Shown: positions 33,600 to 46,001 of the stretch, in pieces | Position numbering within the stretch: position 1 is the stretch's first letter | Layout: each line of letters opens with the position of its first letter | NCBI GenBank assembly: GCA_022559845.1 | Contig: CM040117.1 | Coordinates: 149,920,732 to 149,984,731, forward strand | Length of the DNA: 64,000 bases | Direction: 5' to 3' | From: Amorphophallus konjac | Lineage: Eukaryota; Streptophyta; Magnoliopsida; Alismatales; Araceae | Translations under genes and position numbers: made by a program | Notes under the pieces: model-generated | What the model saw: only the letters and a program-made list of their open reading frames with translations | Database searches by the model: none | Told to the model about the DNA's origin: nothing

Positions 33600-34500
33600 T
33601 CCGAATAAAAAGAAAAGAAAGAAGGAAAAGAAAAATGGGGTTAAAAATAAAGATACCCCGCCAGACTTGCTCCTATATCAGGTCAAGTGCAAAAATGGCA
33701 ATAACCCAGCTATGGCGAAAACCCGGAAGGGCGTTGCGGGCAAAATCGGGTACCCCGCCACGTGAAAACCCGAAAGGGCGCGTGGGCAAAAGTAAGAGAG
33801 GGCTGGCTTTGGCGAAAACCCGAAAGGGCGCTTAAGTCAGTAAAGTGTTAACTTCCAAATTCCTCTCCTATTCTCCACCTAATAAACTCCGAAAGGGACA
33901 ATTATCAAAGTCCCACCGGTAATCCTTTAACAAACCCTTTTCGACCCTCGTCATCATCGGCGAGATCGGTCGATCTCTACCCCCAACTCGGGCCTTACGT
34001 CCCTATTGACAATCCCATCCTTGTTTCGGTAGTAACCCATGCCGGTAAATAAACCCACATTCGACCCCCGCCATCATCGGCGAGACCGGTCGATCTTTAC
34101 CCATAACTCGGATCTTACATCCTTGTTAATAAACCATATCCCTTGCTTCGACATCTAGCCGGTGTCAACGAACTTAAACAGGATTCGAGCCTTGTCATCA
34201 TCGACAAGGCCAGCCAACATTCTCACGGTCGAGTTCTTCCGCATCTCGAATTCAAAAAAAAAAGAGAAAATAAAATAAAATAAAAATGGGGTTAAAAATA
34301 GAGATACCCCGCCGGACTTGTTCCTATATCAGGTCAGGTGCAAAAATGGCTATAACCCAGCTGTGGCGAAAACCCGAAAGGGCGTCGCAGGCAAAATCGG
34401 GTACCCCGCCGCATGAAAACCCGAAAAGGCGCGCGGGCAAAAGCAAGAGGGGGCTGGCCTCGGTGAAAACCCGAAAGGGCGCTTAGGTCAGTAATGTGAA
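33600..34500. repeat. Two copies of a 210 bp block with GCGAAAACCCGAAAGGGCGC
   Basis: Blocks at about 33630-33850 and 34280-34495 are close copies; each begins AATGGGGTTAAAAATA and ends GAAAACCCGAAAGGGCGCTTA. The sequence between them holds diverged forms of the CATCGGCGAGATCGGTCGAT unit that forms the next array. Their open frames (33635-33835, 34286-34486) are alike, but I see no protein family. Confidence 0.8.
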
Positions 34501-34609
34501 TAAAAAAATGAATGATGAATAGTGATGAACCATCCTCCGTCCTGAAGGCCATTTACGAGGTCGGGGCGAGGGTTTCCATCCGATATCCCACTTATACACG
34601 TCCAGTGTC

Positions 34610-35750
34610 TACCCTTTTCGACCCTTGTCATCATCGGCAAGATCGGTCGCTAACCTTTTTCGACCCTTGTCATCATCGACAAGATCGGTCGCTACCCTAC
34701 CCGGTTTTTGTCACCATCGGCAAGACCGTCTACCTTTTCGACCCTTGTCACCATCGGCAAGATCGGTCGCTACCCTATCCGGTTTTTGTCATCATCGGCA
34801 AGACCGTCTACCTTTTTGACCCTTGTCATCATCGGCAAGATCGGTCGCTACCCTACCCGGTTTTTGTCATCATCGGCAAGACCGTCTACCTTTTCGACCC
34901 TTGTCATCATCGGCAAGATCGGTCGCTACCCTTCTGGTTTTTGTCATCATCGGCAAGACCGTCTACCTTTTCGACCCTTGTCATCATCGGCAAGATCGGT
35001 CGCTACCCTTTCCGGTTTTTGTCACCATCGGCAAGACCGTCTACCTTTTCGACCCTTGTCATCATCGGCAAGATCGGTCGCTACCCTATCCGATTTTTGT
35101 CATCATCGGCAAGACCGTCTACCTTTTCAACCCTTGTCACCATCGGCAAGACCGTCTACCTTTTCGACCCTTGTCACCATCGGCAAGGTCGGTCGCTACC
35201 TTACCCAGTTTTTGTCACCATCGGCAAGACCGTCTGCCTTTTCGACCCTTGTCACCATCGGCAAGATCGGTCGCTACCCCTACCCGGTTTTTGTCACCAT
35301 CGGCAAGACTGTCTACCTTTTCGACCCTTGTCACCATCGGCAAGATCGGTCGCTACCCCTACCCGGTTTTTATCACCATCGGCAAGACCTTCTACCTTTT
35401 CGACCCTTGTCACCATCGGCAAGATCGGTCGCTACCCCTACTCGGTTTTTGTCACCATCGGCAAGACCGTCTACCTTTTCGACCCTTGTCACCATCGGCA
35501 AGGTCGGTCGCTACCCTACCCGATTTTTGTCACCGTCGGCAAGACCGTCTACCTTTTTGACCCTTGTCACCATCGGCAAGATCGGTCGCTACCCTACCCG
35601 GTTTTTGTCACCATCGGCAAGACCGTCTACCTTTTCGACCCTTGTCAGCATCGACAAGCCCGGTCGCTACCCTATCCGATTTTTGTCACCGTCGGCAAGA
35701 CCGTCTACCTTTTCGACCCTTGTCACCATCGACAAGCCCGGTCGACTACC
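34610..35750. repeat. Tandem array of 77-78 bp, about 14.5 copies
   Basis: Each unit is a pair of half-units of about 39 bases: TTCGACCCTTGTCATCATCG + GCAAGATCGGTCGCTACC and CGGTTTTTGTCACCATCGGC + AAGACCGTCTACC. Because many units are 78 bases, a multiple of three, long frames stay open in all three plus-strand readings (for example 34512-35756, 414 codons). I treat these as by-products of the repeat. Confidence 0.9.
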
Positions 35751-36194
35751 CTCTAACCTGGGCCTCCCGCCCTCATTGATCAACAAAGCATAATTGCATC
35801 TGCATTTGACCCACGTCGATGGTTACAACACGCCTCTCATCACCAGCGGCAAGGTTCGCTAGGTGCATCTGTCTACGCTACCTATGTCCCACCTTGGCAA
35901 AGGCCCTGTTCCGGGAACGGCTGCGTCGCGGTAGAGCGAACACCTCACCCCTTCCCTGAAGGCGTGAGCGCTCTCCTGCACCATCGGCAAGTATCCCCAG
36001 GTTCGGGTGATCAGCCAGAAGAAATAAAAGAAGGGAAGAAAAGAAGTCGTGATCGAGACGACGAAAAGAGATATTTTCATTTAATAAGAGTTGGCAAAAC
36101 ACATTTCTTTGGCCCGGGACATCCCCCGGGGGTACATAAGCTCCGAAGATAAAAATGAGCGAGATTGGATGCAAAAAAAAAGAAGAAAGCAAGG

Positions 36195-39100
36195 TTACGG
36201 TAAGGGACGTCGGAAGATATCTGCCAACTCCAAGAGGCCCAGTGAAGAGTGTCGGGTCAATTCTTGCAGCCGGGCCTCAGTAGCTGTCAGCTCTGATAAC
36301 CTTTCACCCAATGAGGCAAGTTGTCCTTCGGCCAGATCAGCTTCTTCTCTTGACCGGGTTTCGAGACGTTCGCCTTCCTGAAGTTCGGCTTCGACCTCGG
36401 CAAGCTCAGCACGCAGCTCCGCCTCCCGTGCCCTGAGGAGCAGCTGGCGTTCTGAAATGTCTGCGGCAGTGTTTCTCAGCTGTTCCGCGGTAGCCCTCAA
36501 AGAAGAAGTAGCAGTGTGGCAATCTGCCCTCTCCAGCTTCACGGCCGTCAGCTGATCAGAGACCTTGCGGCTCAGGAACTCCCGCCTGTTGGCGTGCTTT
36601 AACAGCATTACGACCCGCGGAGTCCAATCATCCATGGGGCAACCAAATGCTAATAGCGACCGAGAGAGGTGGTCCACCAAGCTTCTCAGCTACACATAAG
36701 TCAGATCCGGAGAAGCTGACATGGCCCGCTGGAGATTATCCAGAGACTGCCACACCATGTCTCCAGAGAATTGTAGGCCCAATGGCGAAGTCTCGGGAAG
36801 CTGAAAGTCCACTCTGCTATCTACATCGGCCCAAATGTCATCGGCCACCCCGAGGGACGTCGATGGCATAGACTGCACGACGCCCACACCCGGCCCGATT
36901 ATTGCAGCGGTAGCGGCTAAAGGGGCCTCCATGGTGACAACTTCTTTGCCCGTTCTTTGGGATGAGGCTACAATAGCCGTATCGGCAATAAAAGGTGCTT
37001 GTTCCTCTTGAGCAGTCTCACTGGCCGCTAAAGGGGGAGAGTCCTCTATGACCGACAAAGCTTTAATTACATCAGCCTCGTCTGCAATAATTTCTCCCGC
37101 TTCTACTTCCGGGAGAGCACTTGGCCTCAGTAGTGGCTCTTCGCCGGCAACCAGGGCCTGAGTCTCCGCAACCTCGATCAGGACGCCAACCTCAACAGTC
37201 GCACCGGGCTCCCTTGAGGTCACTGCAGCAGCGTAGGTCCGTGGAAGCCGCAGGGCAATAGGCCGCACAACTGGTGGGAAGGCCGACTGACCAATATCCA
37301 CGTCTGGAAGGGGTATGCGGATCATTATAGCTAGCGGTACCACCTCAGCCTGCATTCCTTATATGTACATTAGCCAGCTGGCTTGAAAATTAAAAGAAGT
37401 GCTGCAAGCGGGAATCAGAATACTTCCTACCTCAACCGGCACTACATTTAGGCCTCCAAAAGTGGCCTATGAAGATTCTGGCCCTTCCCCTGCAGTCGGG
37501 TACGATGGCCCGTACTCGGCTCCCAATAGCCTCGGAGGGCTGAACGTCGGCAGATCGCTCTCGTAAGCTGAAGAAGCCCCGACGTCCTCAGCCTCGGTGT
37601 CGACCATGGGGAATCCCTCGTCATCGCCAGAGCCGCCACCATAATCAACTTGTTCAGAGGAGGAGGATTCTTCTGCTTGTTCTCGGACCTCCGGCACCTG
37701 AGCATGAACCGTGCCGTTAAGAGGAGGCCCTCTATCCAGAACCTCCTCGGCGATCGCCATCTCGGGAACATCTATCGGCAGAGTATCCAGGGGCTGGTCC
37801 CTTGGAAGCCCTTGCTCTCCGATGACAACCCCTGCCGAGGCACCGACCTCAGGGAGCAGCGTGGGTCGAACATCGACTGGAATGGAAAGACAATAAACAG
37901 TCAAGACCCGACTGAAACCACAACATGCCGTTAAGCTCTATAGGCATGCTGCAAATTACCTTCCATGTCTCGATGAGGTGTCGGTGAAGGCAAGTCACCC
38001 TCAACCGAGGCCGAGGGGGCTTCCTCCTCTCTCTCCCCAGCAGTAGCTCCAGTTGCCGCCTCCAACCCAACAACGACGGAGGTAGTGCCAGCAACCACTA
38101 AAAGGAAGGATGATTAGCCAGGGCGGGGGAAATAAACAAACAAGCCATGCAAGAATAAGAAGTCACCTTCGCCCTCGGGCCCTTGCGTCCAAGCGACCTC
38201 AAATTCGGAGAATGACGGAACCCGAGGAAGGGGAACTGTAGACTCCTCATCAGCAGCCTTCCTCCGACGTGCCCGAGTAGCACGGGACTCTGCCCTCTTG
38301 GCTTTCTTGGCCCTACTGATGGCCTCCCTGACCTGGGACCTGGTCCGCTTCCGCGAGTCCCCAGGGGGTAATGGTGTCGTGGTCGGAGCCGGCTCTGGAA
38401 TATTAAAATATGAAGGCTTCTCCGCCTTAGATATCAACTCCCTACAGTGTCGGGTCGCTCCCATAGAAAGGCGAGCTGCAAAAACACACAAGTAAGAAGA
38501 TGCACACTGAATATAGAAGAAGCGGCTGCAGGGCTGAAGAAGAAGTCACGCATTACCTGGCAGCCCGGTGTATCGGGGACTAAGCGGCCAGTAAAGCAGT
38601 GCTGGCACCTTGTCCCGAGAAGCCGCCTCGCGGATGAGCCAGCACACATCACCGATTGTTTCACTTTTTTCCGTCAGTTGAGCCAAATCCTCATGGCCAC
38701 GGGATGACAAGTGATGATATAAGCTCAAGTGGTCGAAGCCCCAGCCGTCGACATACTTAAAAGATATGAGGAGCTGATGGTCCCTGATGGCTTCTAGTGG
38801 ATCGGAAATTGACAGCCCATGGGAATGAAGCAGGGTGAATATCCAGGGGGTGTTGGAATATAAGTCAGCCCTCCTGTCTTCCCTCCCGATGAAGGTCCGA
38901 TAGGGATGAAAACGGTCGATTTCTGGGCGCCAGCTCGCCACACTAGGAAGAGGTTCTTCCACCGGAAGGGGGATTGTCTGAAGAGCAATCCGGTCACTGC
39001 TAACCCGGCACAGCCCCCAGAGAGTCTTGATATAATCATACCTCTGGATCTCTGGCATCTTCGGGTAGGCTCGGGACGACTTGCCCTTCGCAGCTTTCCT

Positions 39101-41345
39101 GGCTTCTACATATGCCATCACCTCGGTGTTGGACCAGGATTTCAGCCTCTTCAAGTAGGCTAGATCAACATCCAAAACAGGCTCCCGCTGCGAATCTAGG
39201 AAACGACGCTCGGCGCTATGCCAGCAGTCTTTCCGGAAGTTCCGATAGAAGCCCGTTCGCGCATTCCACCACTTGATGAAGTCTGGAGTCACTCGGGGCA
39301 GACAGGCCGGGGTTGGCACCCGGAATGACACGTCCTCCCGACGATGGAAGTAGTCCCACCATCCACGGGCTTCATCCATAGCCATCTGACCAGCCCGATG
39401 TCTATTCGGCAGATTGAATCGGGCTGAAGAAGAAGGAATTTGCTGGTCGTACCCAAAATTTCGGCTGAAACGAAAGGGATAGTACGGCTCCAGCCACACT
39501 AAGCCGCTCTTCCTGAAGACAAGAACACTAGGACGAATAGACAGCGCCCACTCAACCAGTTCCGGCTCCAAGAGGGCCTTGTGCTCTTCGACCCGGTCAG
39601 CTGATGAATAAATTCCTCTGTCTCAAATAATCGGCATTGCCGCATCCTGTTGACAAGAGGGCTAGAGCTGGCAGCCAAGCTCCAAAAGTGCAGAACGCCA
39701 GGAGAATCTGTTGGAACTGTAGTCAACTTCCCCCGAATGGCGAAAAGCTGATCCGCCAGTGAGGACGGTTCGGCACTGGCAAATTCGATCATCCGCGGCA
39801 AAGGACGATCTGACTGCATTGACCGGGGAGCTGCTTCAGGAAATAGGGTGCAGACCCAGGCATAAAAAAAGTGGATGGGACCAACTGTCCGCGAATTTCT
39901 AGGAATGCGCGACTTGTGCAAATCCCCCAACATTTTATATATGAGGCACAGAGCCACAGGGCACAGGGACAGCTTCGTCCCCCAAGCCATCAAACAGGCA
40001 GGGTAAATCACCTCCGGCCTAATCACCGTCTCGTCTCCTTAAGGAAGGGCGAATGAACAAAGCCAATATGTCAAGTACGCAGCACAGTGTGTAACTGCGT
40101 CAACTCCCGTGGGATTCGGGCCAGCCTGCCGCCCTCTCCCTGAGACAGCAGGATATGTTGCTTGGCGTCGAGCCCTCTTCTTCCGCGCCACCGCTGTCGG
40201 AACCACGGTGGGGAAGTCCTCATAGTGCTACTCCCCACCAAAGAAATATTGAAGCCACGTGCCCATCCGCACGCATCTCTTCTCTCCAGTTTTTCACGCT
40301 TCCTGCGAGTCAAGTGTCAGGCGCAGCAGGGTGCGGTACGCCTTGATCAGATAACGGTAGGCGAAGCCCGTGAAGTATCCGCCTTCACCATCCGTCTGGT
40401 CTTTCAGCCAGTCTGGAAAACAAACTTCTTCATACGGCTCCCCGTCTATGGGCAAGCCGCTCAGCTGGGAAAGACTCCAGAGGTCCAGTGAAGTCTCACC
40501 CTCTGTAGTGTAAAAAGTGTTGTATTCTGGGCAGAAGACTTCGATCATCCCGCAGCACAGACCTCGGGAGATCGGGTACCTATACCGTGAAGCATATACA
40601 CTCTGGTATACACCCGCATGCACCAGGATGGGGGCGTACTGCCGCAACACAAAGTCTGTGAATTCAACTGCCCCCGGCCTGAAGGCATGAGCGTCGATGG
40701 CTTTGAGCTCTCCAAACCACCTCACTGAAATTTGATGTTTGAACCGGACCGCCAAGCAATCTAAAAGAAAAGGCTCGTCTCGTTATCCCCAATGAAGCGG
40801 GGCGAGGAATAAACCATATACGGGCTTCTCCCTGTCAACACGTCCGGCAGTTTCGTTCCAGCGAGCTGGGGTATACTGCGGTGCTCTCGTCAGCATCCCA
40901 GCCTCGGGGGATAACTCCTGCACCCCGAGCACGGCTCCCCATTTCCTGGGATCGCCCGGGATGTACATAGGCGTACCGTAAGTGACTGACTCAGCCAGGC
41001 TATCTCGCTCCCCCAATAGGGCTCCTTCAGCTCGGCGGACCAGAATTAAATCACGCTTCCCGCCAAGGTTGAAGCGCTCCAGGAATGTCATCAGGTGCTT
41101 ATCTTTGGATGGTCCCGTCTGATGTCATCCCCTCGGTCATACCTGAACTGGTTGCCGTCGAGAATAAGTAGGCGACCAGTGTCGACAGTATCGGTCTCTG
41201 AGTCCGAGGATTCGGCCACCGCAGCCACACGTCTCAGCCCCCGATCAAGGGAATGCACGTTCCCCCAGGTCACAACGACCTGGGATGCGGAGGAAGATGA
41301 TCCAGCTGCCATATTATCTACAAAGCAACGCCTAGAAAAGAACAA
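36195..41345 (-). pseudogene. Antisense spliced gene of element I, PMD superfamily
   Basis: Runs against gag-pol, with its own TATA box. Start probably at 41312 (MAAGSSSSASQVVV). Recognisable blocks: HPK/MTFLERFNLGGKRDLILV (41.1 kb); PMD-type N-terminal region at 40755-40294 (GMIEVFCPEYNTFYTTEGET, SLDLWSLSQLSGLPIDG); FFYAWVCTLFPEAAPRS at 40026-39600; then 39571-38558 (FRFSRNFGYDQQIPSS, DFIKWWNARTGFYR). Exons with GT-AG borders follow: 38475-38167 (basic, RAKKAKRAESRATRARRRK, a likely nuclear signal), 38097-37960, 37876-37431 and 37349-36195 (Ala/Glu-rich coiled coil at its end). The junctions at 38167/38097 and 37960/37876 join in phase 1. Breaks: frame changes near 41091 and 39595, TAG at 37467-37469 and 36690-36692. 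Likely a nuclear protein; function unknown. Confidence 0.75.
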
Positions 41346-41716
41346 AACAAAAGTCAGAAATCAGTGGATCAAAACAATATTTCTGACAAAATTTCGACAG
41401 CATCTCCTCAGCTCGAGGGTTTGCCAAAAAGAAAGCGGAAGCCGTCCACAAAGGGAGCAGCCCCTAAAAGCAACCATAGGCACTAAGCCAAGGTCGAATG
41501 GGACACCCGAGGGATCTAGCTCCGAGGACAAGTCCTACAAAGAGCCTCCCGAGGCCCGAAGAACGGGTTCAAAACCCAAAGCACAGCAACAGCTCAACTC
41601 ACCGGCTCGCACAAGGCCCGGAGCCCACTCGGCGCCGCGGGAGGAAGAGAAATGGAAGAGAGAGAAAGAAAAAAACGCTAAATGAGGATTGAAGAAGAAA
41701 AATGAAGAAGAAGCCC

Positions 41717-41724
41717 TTTTTATA
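41717..41724 (-). promoter_or_regulatory. TATA box of antisense gene of element I
   Basis: On the minus strand CCCCCTTATAAAAAGGGC; the start of transcription is expected near 41690, leaving a leader of about 350 bases before the ATG at 41312. The palindromes at 41742-41885 lie directly upstream. Confidence 0.7.
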
Positions 41725-41741
41725 AGGGGGCTCCACCCCTG

Positions 41742-41885
41742 TTAAAACGGCGCGCCCCGGGGCGCGCCGTTTTAAGCAATTGGCGCGCCGTGGAGGCCGC
41801 ACCTTTTCAACCTCTGAAAGCCGAGGGTGCGCCGTAAAGGCGGCGCCGTTTTAACCAATAAAGCAAAGGCCGCGCCGTTTTAAGT
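41742..41885. repeat. Palindrome cluster at antisense promoter of I, incl. perfect 34 bp palindrome
   Basis: At 41742-41775 two 17-base arms, TTAAAACGGCGCGCCCC and its exact complement, meet without a spacer. Further copies of the arm follow: GGCGCGCCG at 41782, CGGCGCCGTTTTAA near 41840-41855 and CCGCGCCGTTTTAA near 41869-41882. The same motif family occurs in the LTR (20795-20956 and 22501-22552). Confidence 0.85.
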
Positions 41886-42020
41886 GATGCCGTCAAGCTT
41901 CCTGCCTCGCCGGATTAACGTCCGACGCCAGAATTAAGTGCCGTTCGAGCCTCTGTCAACCAAACGAAGCTCATCCGTAGGCCTTGCCGCATTCCTGCCT
42001 CACTTGCACCGCCTACGTCT

Positions 42021-42030
42021 GGGGGGCATT
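42021..42030 (+). other. Polypurine tract of element I
   Basis: GGGGGGCATT directly before the 3' LTR start TGTTGGCACTC. Confidence 0.6.
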
Positions 42031-45000
42031 TGTTGGCACTCAAAATATGATCCTTCGGCAACCAAGCTGCGAAGATGAATGATACGGCCCACTGAAGCAC
42101 AGAAGCCGATGAAGACGACCCTATCAAAGACCCCTTCAAGCTGACGGGGCCCCAAGTCGCCTTGAAATGAGCACCGGGGATTTTACCTCAGGAGAATCGA
42201 AATGAACCTACAACCAACCGGCAGCATGATCAAGCCTGCCCAATGATCCGGCATCGACCTTGTCATGCCGCTACCCCACATCCGTCGCCCGACCAAGAAC
42301 GACGGTCTACCCAATGGCTCTCCTAAGGAGGAAAAATGTCCTCGGCCGTCCACAACAAGGGGCCGAGGGCTCTGTCAGCAGAGGGTCCCCATCACCCGAC
42401 ATGGGTTCGGCTCTTCGTCATAATGGGCCCTTTAGTGGTCAATTGATCGCCGTTCAAGGCGGAATTATCTAGGATGCGACACCATCCTGCAAAGAAGCTT
42501 CGAGCACGAATCCGTCTCAACCTGCAGCACAAATCGCAGTGCCGAAGGCCGTACCACCAGGACTTCCGTGTGCTCAGACCAGACACACGCGGAAGTCTGA
42601 TCAAGGCCGTTCGTTGTGTCGAGAGCTTCCTCGACTCCACGTCAAGGTTTTTCAAGGACCAGGGCGAGAGGAATAGTCAACGGGAGCTTCCAGAATCATC
42701 TCCGGACCCACCGGACCGGCGCACCGAGTAAACGAGTTAAAACGGCGCCGTCTAACCGGCGTGCCAATTACAATGGGGGAGGCATTCCCCGATGCCGTCA
42801 AACCGGCGCGCAAAAACGATGGGGAGGTGTTCCCGGCGCCACCAAATCCGGCGTGCCCCCTTCCCGGGGCGCCGAATTAACAAAAGGGCTATATATAGCC
42901 TGCCTTATCCATCAAGGGAGGGCAGATCGGAGAGAAAAGAAGAGGCGGAATCAAAGAAAAAATGAAAAGAGAATTAGAAAGAAAGGGGAGAGGTCCAAGG
43001 AGAGAGGTTAGAGGGTTTTTCTCTTCTGTCCGAAGAAGCCCCCGTCTGAGCCTCTCGGCGGCCGCCGCTCTGCTCCATCCGAGCCTCCCAGAATCGGAGA
43101 AGGAGAGCATTTGTCTCTTGTCTACCTAGGTGGGTCTCTGTGGTTTCTTCCGGTTGAGCCCCCCTATTCTTCTTTGATTTTCTTCCCCTGATACGATGTA
43201 AGTGAGGGAGGGGAGGGGCGATGATATGAGCCTGGTTCTCCCCCTCCTTCTCACCGTTTCTGCGATCCCCTATATCACCCTCTGTAATTTTCCCTTTCCA
43301 TCATCAATGGAAACGGTGGCCGCGTGACAACGCCGGCACCGGAATGACAGTTGCGTGCCTCCCTTTCTTGTGTTCATATGTTGAATGGATGTATGCATTG
43401 TCTGTTTCCTCCGTTCACGGATTGAATGAAGGTATCGTTTATTTCATCTTATGCTCCCTCACAGTCGGTGAAACGGCACCGTGTGACAACGCCGGCACTG
43501 TGGAGGGTGATGTTATTATGAGCATGCCTCTCCAATGATTTGTGTGTAGAACGAGGGGGAAGGAGTGTGCACGGCGCCATGATCGTCCCCCCCATCTGCC
43601 TCCATTCTTCTTTCTCTCCGTCCGTGTTTATCGGATTTTTCCTCTCGGCCAGGGATATGCCCTTGGGCTATACGAATTGCTTCCCCCTTCCCCGGGGTTT
43701 CTTCTTTTATTATTCCGATGCGATGATCGAGTTATGCATTATGCGTGTTACGAGCCTCGCGGTCAGGGACACACTCGTGTGTGAATCTCTGCCCACTCCC
43801 GTCTGGGGATTAAATCTTCTGCCTTCCCCATGCCTTCCTCACAGGCCAGAGGGAAGGAGAGGACCGTCTCTGTGCCGAGCCCCTGTTGGCTGTTTTGTGA
43901 TCATAGTATGTACATCCCTTCCCCCAGGTCTCCGTGCTAACCAGATAATGCATAAATATCAACTCATTTAGCCCACGGGTTTCACCGTCTCGCGTTACTC
44001 TCTCTGCTCCGCTCGCATCTTAACAGGGGTATGCTCTGTAGCATCACTCCAGTGCCCGGGGAGGGGGACATTCCCCCGATATTCCACGTTAGTCATTCTG
44101 CCGGCGGAAGGTTCGTCCATCAATGATGAATATCCCAGCAGGCTATTGAATGCACAGCAACAGGGCCCTGTCCCGACAGATCCAAATCCACGGTCCTTAA
44201 CGGGCCTCGTGGTGGCCGTGGGTCGCGTGCCCCTCGTAGGCTTGCCCTCGGGGTTTCCCTCCCATATCGGTCATCCCGATCCGAGTGTTGTGGTGACTCG
44301 GGTTGCGTACCCCTCGTAGGCTAGCCCTCGGGATCTTCGCTCCCACATTGAGTTGCCTCATTCACTCACTGTGACCCACGGATTTGGTGCCCCTAGCAGG
44401 TTTGACCTCGGGGTTTTTCCTCTCCGTTCGGGTTTTTGCCGGCCGCCGTTGTGCCACCCGGCTCTTAGGGGTTGCTCCGCTACGTGAGTACTCCCCGCTT
44501 CTCCCCGATAATCCTTTGGGATGGGGAGATGCTGCCGAAATTCCGGCTCGAACAAGTTTAAACTCGGAACAATCGCCGCGCTCGAGTCTGGACCTCGCGC
44601 GAGCCCGTGATTCGACCTTGGATGGCTTGGGACCGATTCGATGAATGATAAACTCAATGAATTCTCAAAATCTTCCAAAACATTTTTAATATATCCATTA
44701 ATAAACCAACGAAACTCCCGTTTCCGTGAAATCGGGCTAAATCGGCGTAGTTCGTACACGATAATGCCTTAAAACGGCGCGCCCTTCCCGGCGCGCCTTA
44801 ATCAGGCCGTGCCATTTTAACAGGCTATTTCCCATTTACCTACGGATCTGGCGTCGTTTTAAGCCTTTTACCTACGTCTCAGGGCACCGTTTCAAGCGTT
44901 TTAGCCCCTTTCTTCGCATGCACTGCACCAGTTTCGTTCTGAATCGTGTCGTCGCGTCATTCCAACCCTTTTCCCACTCATGGGATGATTTCTTATGCTA

Positions 45001-45657
45001 ATCATAGAAGGACACAAGCTCCTTGACCAAATAAACTGAATAAAATTAGCATGTTCAAGCTTGAATCGATATGTCTCGAATCCTTGCCGTCATGCCTTAG
45101 TCCAAGCATTCATATCGCATTAATGTATGCCTAAATATGTGCATCCTTGGTATATCAAATAATATTGCCAGAAGGTCAGGTTACGCCTGATTGGAAGCCA
45201 TGTTACGCGTGAAGGTGGCCTTCGAGCCTAAGTCCTCCGCCATGTACCAGGGTCCACCCTAATAAATCGTGTGTAGTCAATCGTAGCATCTTGCATGATC
45301 ACTCGCATGCTCTGTATCCTTTATTCCGGCTTTGACAGCCCGCTATCTCGGTAATTTATCAAAGGTGTTCCCTCCTCGTGGGGGATGTAATTAACGCCAT
45401 AACCTTTTTGATATGGCGAACTGCTGGTCCCGACCGAACCTCACATTCGCCCGATATGGGTCAGAATGAGCGCACAATAAAATCGTCACTCATGTGACTG
45501 GCACGCCCGCGTCGTCAATCGGTCAGTTGACTACCAGTTAGTCAAATGGCTGATCGATACGTGAAATAAGACGCGTATATATGTACATATACACATATAT
45601 ACACGAAATAAGGTAAGAACGACAAGACGGTCGGATAGAAAAAAAACGTCGCAAACA
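42031..45657 (+). repeat. 3' LTR of element I
   Basis: 3.63 kb, paired with 20112-23390. It has an extra segment at about 43217-43555 with two copies of GTGACAACGCCGGCAC. TATA box at 42890-42898. CATGT follows the end. Confidence 0.9.
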
Positions 45658-45906
45658 CATGTTCTAGTAGCGTAGGTATCATATACTACGATGCATGACA
45701 TGGTGGGACCAACCATTGAAAGGTGGGACATGAGATAGGACAAAGATGTCCGTTAGTAAAACCTGCACAGGCCAGCATGGATTATTAACATCAGAAAGTA
45801 ACAGAATTGTAGCAGAATCGCACCACAGTACAAAGGAGATCCTGACAAAATCCTGACAACTGACCACTGACGTGACATGTTCCGTCCTGTAGCACCCTAC
45901 CCTTTC

Positions 45907-45914
45907 TATAAGTA
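45907..45914 (+). promoter_or_regulatory. TATA box of antisense gene G1 (element O)
   Basis: CCTTTCTATAAGTATCTCCC; the ATG of G1 at 46002 lies 95 bases downstream. The 240 bases before it contain no other feature I recognise. Confidence 0.6.
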
Positions 45915-46001
45915 TCTCCCTTAGGCTAGTTCCTACAAATGCACCAAGGAGAGTTTTGAAAGCTCAGGAGGAAAAGGAGAGAAGAATCTAGAGATTTCAG
46001 G

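Larger units (their letters stand above)
20112..45657 (+). mobile_element. Element I: complete 25.5 kb Tat-lineage (Retand-like) retrotransposon
   Basis: Two LTRs (20112-23390 and 42031-45657) with TG/CA ends, a perfect CATGT duplication, PBS and PPT. Inside, left to right: gag, protease, RT, RNase H, second RNase H, integrase, two tandem-repeat arrays, then an antisense spliced gene of the PMD superfamily. Two RNase H domains and an antisense extra gene between pol and the 3' LTR are known marks of the Tat lineage. The pol frame has several stops, so this copy is not autonomous. It is inserted in element O. Confidence 0.9.

Noticed and set aside
34512..35756. 414-codon ORF and companions in two other frames
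   Set aside because: They read through a 77-78 bp tandem array, are open in all three frames at once and show no protein family.
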